In this document: positions 16,281-24,488 of the stretch, one piece after another
Layout: every line of letters starts with the position of its first letter
Position numbering within the stretch: position 1 is the first letter of the stretch
Assembly: GCA_051881695.1 (NCBI GenBank)
Contig: JBJEQJ010000020.1
Span: 290,510 to 354,509, forward strand
DNA: 64,000 nucleotides
Origin: CAYJFG01 sp051881695
GTDB taxonomy: Bacteria; Bacillota; Clostridia; Oscillospirales; Acutalibacteraceae
Reading direction: 5' to 3'
Translations under genes and position numbers: made by a program
Notes under the pieces: generated by a model
What the model was told of the DNA's origin: nothing
The model's database searches: none
What the model saw: the letters and a program-made list of their open reading frames with translations, nothing else

Positions 16281-17909
16281 ATGAGACCTGAAACTGTATT
16301 GAATTTGGATTATAACGGCGATGCAAAATCACAGCTTTCACAATGGCTGTCTGAATATACGTCATACTTAGATGATTATCCCGAAAAAGAGGAGATTATC
16401 AGAAAATTAATTTCCAGAGCAGAGCTTGCATATAAGCTGTACGAACAACGATTGCAGGAAAAAAGAGAAAGCCTGAGGGGCTGTTCATTTCATGATGACA
16501 GTTATTACATTGAAACAGCTCGCATACAGGACGATGAGGACAGCAAGCTTGACGGTGACTTCCCTCTCGGAAATGAGTCTGACGCTGTATTTGTTTCAAA
16601 ATATTTTTCAGTTTCCGATCTGGTAAAAATTCAGCTTGGTTTTGCAGAAAGAATGCTTTACAGCTTACAAAGCGAGCAGGCAGACAATGTGCTGATAAAA
16701 AAGGGTATTCTCAATGAGATGACAGGTCAGTGGAAAGAAGCCGAGTGTTGCTATTGCGCTGTTCAGGCAGACTATTCCGTGCAGGAAAGAGCGCTTTACT
16801 GCCGCCGCAAAGCGGAAGATGAAGGCGAAAAGCTCTATCAAAAGGGTATGGAGCTGATAGAGGAGCTTAATTGGAATGATGCGTGGTATCCGCTCTATAA
16901 TGCGGCAGAGCTTGAGCATACCGAAGCTATGGCTGAAATCGGATATATGTGTGTATACGGTATCGGTTGCTCAAAAGACATAGATGAAGGTCTTACATAT
17001 CTTCGCCGTTCTGCGGAAAAAGGCAGTAACTACGCTTGCTATGTACTCTGGGAAATGCACGACGACGGTGTCAAAGATATCAAAGCGGCAGAAGCTAAAA
17101 AATGGTGCGAACAAGCGGCAGGCAGAGGAGATATAAAAGCAAAGGCTCGTCTTGAGGAAGGCTTTGATTTGCGTCCTGTTACCGAGATTTTGCAGGAACA
17201 GATTGATAAAGGAAATATTGATGCATTGTGGTATATGGCTATGGAGCTTGATGCGCCCGAGGACGACGGGCTGGCGATGGAATATGTTGAGCGTGCGGCT
17301 GATGCCGGACAGATTGATGCATTATTATTCTATGCCGAGCTGTACAGTGACCCCTCAGATGCTGAATTTTACGATGAAGAAAAAGCCGATGAATATTACC
17401 GCAAAGCGGCAGAGAAAGGCTGTGAAACAGCAATTCTTGCTTTGGGTGACCGTGCGCTGAGAGATATCGATGTGCCTTTCTGGAAACAAGTGGCGGATTC
17501 AGCCAAAGTAACCGAAAATATACGTGAACAGCACAAAGCGCAGTTTGCTTGGTATCTGCTGGCGGCACAGGGCGGCTGTGTCCGGATTATGCCGCATATC
17601 GCCACAGCTTATCATTACGGCTATCCCTGTGAAAAGAATGACGAGCAGGCATTTTTGTGGGCTTCCCGTGCGGCAGATGCAGGCGACAGCTACGCTATGT
17701 ATCAAATCGGATATTTCTACGAAAATGCTCTCGGCTGTGAAAAGGATATGACAGTCGCACTGCTGTTTTATATACAGGCGGCAGAGGGCGGCGTCCTTAA
17801 CGCAATGTACCGCCTGATTGATATTTACACAAACGGCAAGGACGGTATTCCTGCCGATAAAGAAAAGGCAAACCGTTACCGTTTTATGTCGGGCGTCGGG
17901 AGAGAATAA
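16281..17909 (+). CDS. large Sel1-repeat protein
   Basis: About 542 residues. ATG at 16281 is preferred because AGGAGG ends 8 bases before it; an in-frame GTG at 16272 overlaps that site. Residues about 1-185 are helical and acidic without clear repeats. Residues about 190-540 hold eight or more Sel1 units, recognisable as A...IGY....G....D...A..YLRRSAEKG and related forms, for example AFLWASRAADAGDSYAMYQI. Such arrays form curved helical scaffolds for protein partners. It is the largest adaptor-like protein in the island and its repeats resemble the small protein at 11680. It could organise the kinase, vWA and other components (inference). Confidence 0.87.
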   Translation: MRPETVLNLDYNGDAKSQLSQWLSEYTSYLDDYPEKEEIIRKLISRAELAYKLYEQRLQEKRESLRGCSFHDDSYYIETARIQDDEDSKLDGDFPLGNESDAVFVSKYFSVSDLVKIQLGFAERMLYSLQSEQADNVLIKKGILNEMTGQWKEAECCYCAVQADYSVQERALYCRRKAEDEGEKLYQKGMELIEELNWNDAWYPLYNAAELEHTEAMAEIGYMCVYGIGCSKDIDEGLTYLRRSAEKGSNYACYVLWEMHDDGVKDIKAAEAKKWCEQAAGRGDIKAKARLEEGFDLRPVTEILQEQIDKGNIDALWYMAMELDAPEDDGLAMEYVERAADAGQIDALLFYAELYSDPSDAEFYDEEKADEYYRKAAEKGCETAILALGDRALRDIDVPFWKQVADSAKVTENIREQHKAQFAWYLLAAQGGCVRIMPHIATAYHYGYPCEKNDEQAFLWASRAADAGDSYAMYQIGYFYENALGCEKDMTVALLFYIQAAEGGVLNAMYRLIDIYTNGKDGIPADKEKANRYRFMSGVGRE

Positions 17910-17967
17910 TTAAATAAAATTTGTATGTTATGCGTTTTTTAATATCAGCAAACAGGAGTGAATTACA

Positions 17968-18180
17968 GTGGGTGGAAATGCAATGATAAAATGCCCGAAG
18001 TGCGGCAGTACCAATGTTACCTGTATGGACGGTGCAGGTGCGGTTTCAAAATACGGCAGAGATGTGATGATTGACATTGCCTTTGATATGTGGCTGTGCG
18101 GCGATTGCGGCGAGAGTTTTCGGTCAGATGAATCAGAGTTTTATAAAGAGAATACAGGAAAAGCGGAGAGTAATAAATGA
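17968..18180 (+). CDS. small zinc-ribbon protein
   Basis: A 70-residue protein with two CxxC knuckles: CPKCGSTNVTC and CGDCGESFRSDE. This is the treble-clef/zinc-ribbon pattern of small nucleic-acid or protein binding modules. GTG at 17968 is taken because AGGAG lies 9 bases before it; an in-frame ATG at 17983 would remove five residues. The stop overlaps the next start (ATGA at 18177), so it is coupled to the SMDGG-family protein that follows. It resembles the N-terminal ribbon of the protein at 14791. Confidence 0.75.
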   Translation: MGGNAMIKCPKCGSTNVTCMDGAGAVSKYGRDVMIDIAFDMWLCGDCGESFRSDESEFYKENTGKAESNK

Positions 18181-18839
18181 AAATTCTGATGATGATAGAA
18201 AAATGGAGCGTCGATGCCGAAAGCCAATATGATTTTTATGTATTTGACTGTAAATATGAAACCTTTTCTGTCAATACGGACTTCTACAAAATTCATGTGA
18301 TAGATGACGGCAGAGCCAGGCTCACAATGTATGATTTCAGCGGCAAAGTTTTATTTGAAAAAGAAATAACCTATGAAACAGAAGGACATTATTCTCCGGC
18401 ATCAATGGACGGAGGCTATAACTATACCTTTACGCTTTTCCGTAATGATGAGGAGATTGTGAAACATCTTGATAACACACCGTGGAACAACGGTATGATA
18501 TATTGGTCGTGCCCTCCGTCTGCTTGTGAAATTATTGTGACAACCCCGTGGGATTGCTATTATGCCGTATATGACGAAAGCGGCATGATTTTTGGGCAGA
18601 CAAAGGAACGATATCGTTTTCGGATTGATGATATAACCGATTCAGGAATCACATTTACTGTATTTCATAAGGGCGAGTATTCAGAAACAACAATACTCGA
18701 CCCGAATAACAAATTTGAGAAGGATTTTGACGACGGAAAATACAGATTATCTGTCTTTTCCAATCGGCTTGAAGCGCAAAGATACCTGAATCAAAATGAT
18801 GATAAAGACGATGAACCCGATGATAACTGGGTATGGTAA
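18177..18839 (+). CDS. divergent SMDGG-domain protein
   Basis: A 220-residue acidic, aromatic-rich, beta-type protein. Near residue 80 it has YSPASMDGGYNYTF, matching the FYRPRSMDGG motif of the proteins at 12087 and 19163. A second, related beta unit appears to follow (about 130-195: ERYRFRIDDITDSGITFTVF resembles the unit before the motif). The C-terminus is very acidic and ends in DDNWVW; the vWA protein at 23698 ends similarly in DWNW. No known domain recognised. Coupled by ATGA overlap to the zinc-ribbon gene. Confidence 0.65.
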   Translation: MKILMMIEKWSVDAESQYDFYVFDCKYETFSVNTDFYKIHVIDDGRARLTMYDFSGKVLFEKEITYETEGHYSPASMDGGYNYTFTLFRNDEEIVKHLDNTPWNNGMIYWSCPPSACEIIVTTPWDCYYAVYDESGMIFGQTKERYRFRIDDITDSGITFTVFHKGEYSETTILDPNNKFEKDFDDGKYRLSVFSNRLEAQRYLNQNDDKDDEPDDNWVW

Positions 18840-18885
18840 CAATATGAACAAACGATAGTTATGAAGTTTATAAGGAGAAAACACA

Positions 18886-19182
18886 ATGAGCAGAAAAGAA
18901 GAGCTGATCGCTCAAAAAGAACGGCTGAATGATGAAATCGGTTTTCTGTTTTTTACAGATGATACTGAGGACGGTCTTAGGCTAATTCGTCAGGCAATCA
19001 GTGAGATTGAGGAATACGGGCATATTCAGAATACAGCTGATGAATATATTGACCCGTATAGATGGTCAGAGGCATTTTACAAAGAACTAATGCAAACACT
19101 GAAAACCGCCGAGGCGGTATATTCCGAGCTGTTGGCTCTGGAGAAGCAAAACGAGGATACATATGAAACTGAAAATAACTGA
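18886..19182 (+). CDS. small helical protein, unknown
   Basis: A 98-residue, strongly charged protein, mostly helical: EELIAQKERLNDEIGFLF at the start and TLKTAEAVYSELLALEKQNE near the end suggest a short coiled coil. AAGGAG precedes the start. The last 20 bases overlap the next gene, in another frame, so the two are translationally linked. No family recognised. Confidence 0.65.
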   Translation: MSRKEELIAQKERLNDEIGFLFFTDDTEDGLRLIRQAISEIEEYGHIQNTADEYIDPYRWSEAFYKELMQTLKTAEAVYSELLALEKQNEDTYETENN

Positions 19183-19450
19183 TGAATTCTGGGCAGTAGG
19201 AAAAAGGACAAGAAAAGTAAAGATCGTACGTGTACCCCTTGCCGTCGGAAAGATTAAGGGTATGGATAACGGCGGCTCATATTGGAATATTGATGAGGTC
19301 AGTAAGGATTTTGTTAAGGTTTCCTATATCCGTCATGACGGCGAGTTGATAAAAAACTGGACTGTTACAAAGGAAAACGGTGAGTTTTACCGCCCACGCT
19401 CAATGGACGGCGGTCATCAGTACACATTAAAGCTTGTGCGGTTTTTTTGA
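19163..19450 (+). CDS. stand-alone SMDGG-domain protein
   Basis: A 95-residue protein consisting only of the domain found at the N-terminus of the protein at 12087: both start MKL(K/R)I, contain a central VSYIRHDGE / VTVHYENTA-type strand, and end with NGEFYRPRSMDGGHQYTLKL. It overlaps the preceding gene by 20 bases. The strict conservation of FYRPRSMDGG in different contexts suggests a binding or catalytic loop. The domain is not one I can name. Confidence 0.7.
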   Translation: MKLKITDEFWAVGKRTRKVKIVRVPLAVGKIKGMDNGGSYWNIDEVSKDFVKVSYIRHDGELIKNWTVTKENGEFYRPRSMDGGHQYTLKLVRFF

Positions 19451-19515
19451 AATACTAAAATATTCTGTTACCAAAGAGAGAAAAACACTATGAGTAGAAC
19501 GGGGTTAATCAGACA

Positions 19516-21123
19516 ATGAAGGACGAGAAAAGCATTGCAGAGGTGCTCAGGCAGATTGCAAAAAGCTACGGTGAAGATATTTTTCTGGAGCAAAGGCGTG
19601 TTTATGCAATTCTTTCTGACCTTGCACCGGGAGATTCAAATGCCAAACAGCGGCGAAGAATAAAAATGTCGCTCGAAGCAGGCTCTGTTGAAATACTGCT
19701 GAAAGCAAAAAAGGACAAAAAGGGCGCAGAGCTTTACATAAATGAATCGGTCAGCCGTCTGATTTCAAACACCGATATGGACGAAGGCGTTGCAAGAGAA
19801 ACAATAAATATAATTGCAGAGGCGCTTTCAATAAGTCCGTCGGCGGTTACGGATAAAGGGAAAAACACGAAAAAACCGAAAAAAATAACAGACGACGCAC
19901 AAACCGCAAAACCGCAGGAGAAACCTGATGATAACACAGAGTATGGTGAAGGCTTTAAGATGCCAAAGTCCATTCTGATTGGCTTGCTTGTTTTGTGCGG
20001 AGCTTTTGCTATTTTCGGACTTGTCGCTTTGTTTATGAATCTTGATTGGACAGGCAATCAGTGGTTTATCGGAATAGGCTCGGGGCTTGTCCTTGCAGCG
20101 GCATCTGTAGGACTTTCATTTCTTTTTGAAAATCTTATCGACAATTATAAATGCCAGACGCTGACTGTTATTATCCCGATATTGTTTGCAGGAAACATTT
20201 TACTGCGGTGTTTTCTCGGCGAAGAAAGCGTTGGTATTATTTTCAGAATCCTGATGGCGTTCATTTTTGCAGGCTCTGTTGCAAACGCTGTCTTTACCCA
20301 TATTGAGCGTGAGGAAAAGTATATGCCGCCTAATATAATAGCGGCGGTGTTAAGTGCGCTTTTATTCTTTATATGGCCGGGAGATTTATCGTGGACAGGC
20401 AATCAGTGGTTTATCGGAATAGGCTCGGGGCTTGTCCTTGCAGCGGCATCTGTAGGACTTTCATTTCTTTTTGAAAATCTTATCGACAATTATAAATGCC
20501 AGACGCTGACTGTTATTATCCCGATATTGTTTGCAGGAAACATTTTACTGCGGTGTTTTCTCGGCGAAGAAAGCGTTGGTATTATTTTCAGAATCCTGAT
20601 GGCGTTCATTTTTGCAGGCTCTGTTGCAAACGCTGTCTTTACCCATATTGAGCAAGAGGAAAAGTATATGCCGCCTAACATAATAGCGGCGGTGTTAAGT
20701 GCGCTTTTATTCTTTATATGGCCGGGAGATTTCTCGTGGACTGTCTGGCAGTGGATTATAGGCATAGGCGGCGGTCTTGTGCTGTGTGCTCTCGCTATAT
20801 TTGCAGCATTAATACTTGATGAAATAGGTCCCGAAACTCACCAGAGCCTGTCGGTTATTTTGATTTTATTTACAATAGCAAATCTGGTGTTGCTTTTAAT
20901 CCTTGAACAGAACTATTTAATCATATCAATGTGCTTTATGGTTATACTCGCAATCGGCGCTATTATTACTGCGTTTATTTCTTTCTCTGAAGCTTCATCG
21001 GGGCTCGGAATTCTCAATATTATTCTGGCACTTATTAACGGCGGTATTTTTCTGTTTATCACTATCGGTTCTTACGAACAACTGATGAGCTATATTCAGC
21101 CGTTGTTAGATAAAATCAGATAA
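19516..21123 (+). CDS. multi-spanning membrane protein with a tandem internal duplication
   Basis: A 535-residue protein. Residues 1-110 are a soluble helical domain (AEVLRQIAKSYGEDIFLEQR, then RVYAILSDLAPGDSNAKQRR); 115-150 is a basic linker; the rest is hydrophobic with about twelve membrane spans. Residues 178-292 and 293-407 are nearly identical 115-residue units (four base differences in 345 bp), and residues from 408 on are a third, diverged unit. The soluble head resembles domains found beside Ter/vWA systems. It could be the membrane anchor of the complex (inference). The start ATG at 19516 has only a weak site upstream (GGGG). Confidence 0.75.
   Translation: MKDEKSIAEVLRQIAKSYGEDIFLEQRRVYAILSDLAPGDSNAKQRRRIKMSLEAGSVEILLKAKKDKKGAELYINESVSRLISNTDMDEGVARETINIIAEALSISPSAVTDKGKNTKKPKKITDDAQTAKPQEKPDDNTEYGEGFKMPKSILIGLLVLCGAFAIFGLVALFMNLDWTGNQWFIGIGSGLVLAAASVGLSFLFENLIDNYKCQTLTVIIPILFAGNILLRCFLGEESVGIIFRILMAFIFAGSVANAVFTHIEREEKYMPPNIIAAVLSALLFFIWPGDLSWTGNQWFIGIGSGLVLAAASVGLSFLFENLIDNYKCQTLTVIIPILFAGNILLRCFLGEESVGIIFRILMAFIFAGSVANAVFTHIEQEEKYMPPNIIAAVLSALLFFIWPGDFSWTVWQWIIGIGGGLVLCALAIFAALILDEIGPETHQSLSVILILFTIANLVLLLILEQNYLIISMCFMVILAIGAIITAFISFSEASSGLGILNIILALINGGIFLFITIGSYEQLMSYIQPLLDKIR
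20047..20736 (+). repeat. 345-bp in-frame tandem duplication
   Basis: Two adjacent 345-bp units (20047-20391 and 20392-20736) differ at only four positions that I can find: two in one codon (Arg versus Gln) and two others. The length is a multiple of three, so the frame is kept. A diverged third unit follows. The low divergence shows a recent event. Confidence 0.92.
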
Positions 21124-21137
21124 AGCTGGTGAAAATT

Positions 21138-22328
21138 ATGAAACTGAGGTATTTAGTTGAATTTAAAGTGATTCCGACAATGCTGTTTGAGAAATCGGAG
21201 AATTTTATAGGCAGTATCCTTGATAAAAAAGAAACTTATATGACGCAAATCTATGACTATGTCTGCAAAAATGAAGATATGGAAAACCCTTACACCTATT
21301 CGGATTTTCGTGTCACAGTATTTACGCCTAACGAAGAACAGTCAGTTTACATTATCCATATGCCCGAGTCAGGACTTGAAGCTCCTTTCTGCCGCAAAGT
21401 ATTCATTATCGTGGATAATAGCGAAGAGAAGTCCGTTCTTCGTTACTTCACTGTGGAATACAGCGATGAAAACACCTCAATACTCGGCGAAGTGAATTCA
21501 GACGGCGTCCATATAAATTACGGTTCTGTATCTGATGATGTACTGCAAAAGACGGTATATGAACTGGCATTCGGATGGGAAGATTATATTGAGCTGAATG
21601 AAACCGCTGAGCTGCGTGAAGATGTTCTGCAAGCATGTGGAGATTGGGAAGCTCGTGAATACACAGAGCGAATTTATATACCGTATCTGTGTTTAGATAA
21701 GACGGGAGAATTTGCGGCAACTTTTGTAACACAGGGCGGTTATTTTTTCAGTTGCATTTACAATCGTGTAGCACAGCTTATGGAAAAAGATATACGATTT
21801 TATGCTGAAGATTTCGATGTGAAAGCATATGTCTACGGCGAAGATCAGGGGATAATTTATATTGCTCAGTTGCCTCGGGAAAATTTGCAAGATTGGGATT
21901 TCCGGCAGATGTGCATTGTTTTGGATCTTGAAACAATGGATGTGGTACTGCTTGCTGTGGGAAAGGGCGAAGACGGAAAAGAGTATTTGTATCAGCTGGA
22001 TTCTGATACAGGAGAGTATATTGAGAAGGCTTCCGTATCTGACAATACGCAGGAGCTGTTGAATTTGTTAGTACGGACAGCATCGCAGTATCAGTATATT
22101 TCCGCAAAATGCCCGATGTGTCAGCAAACCTTCAGTCTGGGTTTACTGCCGGATGAGTTGGAAGGATACCGGAAATTTACCGAGGAAGACGAGGACATTC
22201 AGGACGTATTGCCACAGCTTAACCTGTTTGAGCGTGAATTCCTGATAACGGGAATGTGCCCCGAATGTCAGGCAAATTTATTCGGAAAAGAACTGCCCGA
22301 TGACCTGAGCCGCTGGATGCGGGGTTGA
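21138..22328 (+). CDS. hypothetical protein with C-terminal zinc ribbon
   Basis: About 396 residues. ATG at 21138 is chosen; GTG at 21129 is possible. Two related beta-rich halves appear (about 5-160 and 165-310), each with a strand-rich unit around an acidic patch (SVYIIHMPESG versus GIIYIAQLPREN; VFIIVDNSEEKSVL versus MCIVLDLETMDVVL). The C-terminal part carries CPMCQQTFSLG and, about 50 residues later, CPECQANLFG, a zinc ribbon. Not recognised as a known family. It lies between the membrane protein and the kinase and may be a substrate or regulator of the kinase (inference). Confidence 0.68.
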   Translation: MKLRYLVEFKVIPTMLFEKSENFIGSILDKKETYMTQIYDYVCKNEDMENPYTYSDFRVTVFTPNEEQSVYIIHMPESGLEAPFCRKVFIIVDNSEEKSVLRYFTVEYSDENTSILGEVNSDGVHINYGSVSDDVLQKTVYELAFGWEDYIELNETAELREDVLQACGDWEAREYTERIYIPYLCLDKTGEFAATFVTQGGYFFSCIYNRVAQLMEKDIRFYAEDFDVKAYVYGEDQGIIYIAQLPRENLQDWDFRQMCIVLDLETMDVVLLAVGKGEDGKEYLYQLDSDTGEYIEKASVSDNTQELLNLLVRTASQYQYISAKCPMCQQTFSLGLLPDELEGYRKFTEEDEDIQDVLPQLNLFEREFLITGMCPECQANLFGKELPDDLSRWMRG

Positions 22329-22364
22329 GAAACAGTGTAATAAAAACCGAAAGGAGATTAGAAT

Positions 22365-23672
22365 ATGGCAGAGTATTACCCGAAAGGCCATAAGATACCG
22401 CTTGCCAACGGTTCTTATGCCGAAATAATTCAAAAGCTCGGAGAAGGAGGTCAGGGTGTTGTTTACCGTGTGTCGGTAGGCGGCAGGGAATATGCCTTGA
22501 AATGGTACCACAAGGGTTCCGTACAAAATCCCAAAAAGTTCTATCAGAACCTTGAAAACAATATAAATTCAGGCGCACCTACAAAGGCATTTTTGTGGCC
22601 GCTGTATCTTACAAAGCCTGTTGATGAAAGCTTCGGCTATGTTATGGAGCTAAGACCGAAAAACTACCGTGAGTTTTCGGAATTCCTATTGGCTAAGGTG
22701 CATTTTCAGTCACTTTCTGCGGCTGTTAATGCGGCGCTGAATATCACAAACGGATTCCGTGAATTACACCGAAAAGGCTTTTCCTATCAGGACTTAAACG
22801 ACGGCAACTTCTTTATTGACCCCGAAAGCGGCGATGTTCTCATCTGCGACAACGATAATGTTGCACCCTACGGTGAAAGCCTCGGCATCGCAGGAAAAGC
22901 CCGTTATATGGCGCCGGAGGTTGTCCGCAATATAAAGCGACCCGATGCCAAAACCGACCGATTCTCTCTGGCGGTGGTATTGTTCCGCCTCTTGTTTCTC
23001 GATCATCCGCTTGAGGGCAAGCGTGTTGTTTCAGCACCCTGTCTTACCGAGGAACTGGAGCTTAAGTACTACGGCATAGATCCGATTTTTATTTACGACC
23101 CGACCGATGACAGCAACAGACCTGTGCGTGGCGTTCATTCAAATGCTATAAAATTCTGGCCGATGTATCCGAAATTCATTCAGAATAAATTTATCGAGTC
23201 GCTATCGAAGGATGCGATGTCAGGAAAATCACCTCGTCTGACCGACAACGATTGGCAGATTGCCTTTACAAGACTTCGTGATACAATAATCACCTGTCCC
23301 TGCGGCAGCGAAACCTTTATCAATGTTGCAGGAGATGCTTTCTGCGTCAACTGCGGTCAGAAAATTCCAAAGCCGCCTGTGCTCAACTGTCATAACCACA
23401 AATACGGACTGGCTTTATTCCCCGGCGTGAAGATGTACCGCTGTCATATTGATAAGAGCAGTGATGATTTCACCGAGGTGATCGGAGAAGTAAACCGTAA
23501 TCCTCAGAACCCGGCAATGTGGGGACTGAGAAATTTAAGCGACATAGTGTGGAATGTTGAAACACAGGACGGTGCTCTCAAGCCTATTGCAAAGGGACAG
23601 GTTGCTCCTATAATGGCAATCAAGGCTATCCATTTTCCGAACGGTATGGGAATTGTAGAATACAGTAAATAA
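22365..23672 (+). CDS. Ser/Thr protein kinase with C-terminal zinc ribbon (TerY-P triad kinase)
   Basis: A 435-residue protein. The kinase core has GEGGQG at 26-31, the ATP lysine at K46 (YALKWY), the catalytic loop YQDLNDGN at 141-148 (Tyr-Gln-Asp instead of His-Arg-Asp, D143 kept), DND at 162-164 in place of Asp-Phe-Gly, and APEVV near 183. A zinc ribbon follows (CPCGSE ... CVNCGQ, about 310-335) and then a beta-rich tail. A kinase with zinc ribbon beside a TerY-like vWA protein and a PP2C phosphatase is the TerY-P triad described in tellurite/stress-type systems. Start supported by AAAGGAG. Probably cytosolic and reversed by the phosphatase at 24489. Confidence 0.88.
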   Translation: MAEYYPKGHKIPLANGSYAEIIQKLGEGGQGVVYRVSVGGREYALKWYHKGSVQNPKKFYQNLENNINSGAPTKAFLWPLYLTKPVDESFGYVMELRPKNYREFSEFLLAKVHFQSLSAAVNAALNITNGFRELHRKGFSYQDLNDGNFFIDPESGDVLICDNDNVAPYGESLGIAGKARYMAPEVVRNIKRPDAKTDRFSLAVVLFRLLFLDHPLEGKRVVSAPCLTEELELKYYGIDPIFIYDPTDDSNRPVRGVHSNAIKFWPMYPKFIQNKFIESLSKDAMSGKSPRLTDNDWQIAFTRLRDTIITCPCGSETFINVAGDAFCVNCGQKIPKPPVLNCHNHKYGLALFPGVKMYRCHIDKSSDDFTEVIGEVNRNPQNPAMWGLRNLSDIVWNVETQDGALKPIAKGQVAPIMAIKAIHFPNGMGIVEYSK

Positions 23673-23697
23673 TACTAATTGCAGGAGGAATTCTATT

Positions 23698-24483
23698 ATG
23701 TCAACAATAAATGATAAAAGTCCATACGGCGGTGCGGTTGAGGTTGCACGCAGAACAATGACACTCTTTTTCCTGGTAGATACATCGGGAAGTATGGACG
23801 GAAGCAAAATCGGCACACTTAACTCCGCAATTGAGGAGGTTCTTCCCGAAATTTGCAAGCTTTCCGGTGAGAACGCCGATGCGGCTATTAAAATTGCAGT
23901 GCTGGAATTTTCAAGCGGTGCACGCTGGATTACTCCGGCTCCTATGGATGCGAAAGATTTTCAGTGGAATGATCTGAATGCAGACGGTCTCACTGATTTC
24001 GGCGAGATGTGCAAAATGCTTAATGAAAAGCTCTCACGTAAAGCGTTTATGAGCGATGTGGCTGGTTCATATGCCCCGGCAATCTTTTTGCTCTCTGACG
24101 GTGAGCCGACCGATGATTATCAAAAGGAGCTCGGCAAGCTCAAGGAGAATAACTGGTTTAAAAAGGCTATCAAGGTAGCTGTCGCTATCGGAGAGGATGC
24201 TAACAAGGATGTCCTCGCTGAGTTTACAGGAAATAAAGAAGCAGTTATAACTGTTCACACTCCCGAGGCTCTTACTAAGATGATCCGCTTTGTATCGGTT
24301 ACCGCTTCTCAGATAGGCTCCAAGTCCAGCGGCGTAGGCAAGGGCGGTGTTGATCAGGCAACAAATAAACAGAACGAAACTATTGACGCTATTAAGACAA
24401 CCGTATCAAATAATGCGACAGACGGAGTTGAAATCGGTAATACACCTGTTTCCTCCGGCGATCAGGAAGATTGGAATTGGTGA
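23698..24483 (+). CDS. TerY-like von Willebrand factor A protein
   Basis: A 261-residue protein that is essentially one vWA domain. The metal-ion-dependent adhesion site is intact: DTSGSM at 28-33, the conserved Asp-Gly of LLSDGEPTDD near 131-140, and the intermediate Thr in NADGLTDFG. The C-terminal 50 residues are polar and end in DQEDWNW. TerY-like vWA proteins act in the cytosol as metal-dependent protein-binding hubs. AGGAGG lies upstream, and the gene sits 25 bases after the kinase and 5 bases before the phosphatase. It is probably a scaffold or target of the kinase/phosphatase pair. Confidence 0.9.
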   Translation: MSTINDKSPYGGAVEVARRTMTLFFLVDTSGSMDGSKIGTLNSAIEEVLPEICKLSGENADAAIKIAVLEFSSGARWITPAPMDAKDFQWNDLNADGLTDFGEMCKMLNEKLSRKAFMSDVAGSYAPAIFLLSDGEPTDDYQKELGKLKENNWFKKAIKVAVAIGEDANKDVLAEFTGNKEAVITVHTPEALTKMIRFVSVTASQIGSKSSGVGKGGVDQATNKQNETIDAIKTTVSNNATDGVEIGNTPVSSGDQEDWNW

Positions 24484-24488
24484 TTGAT

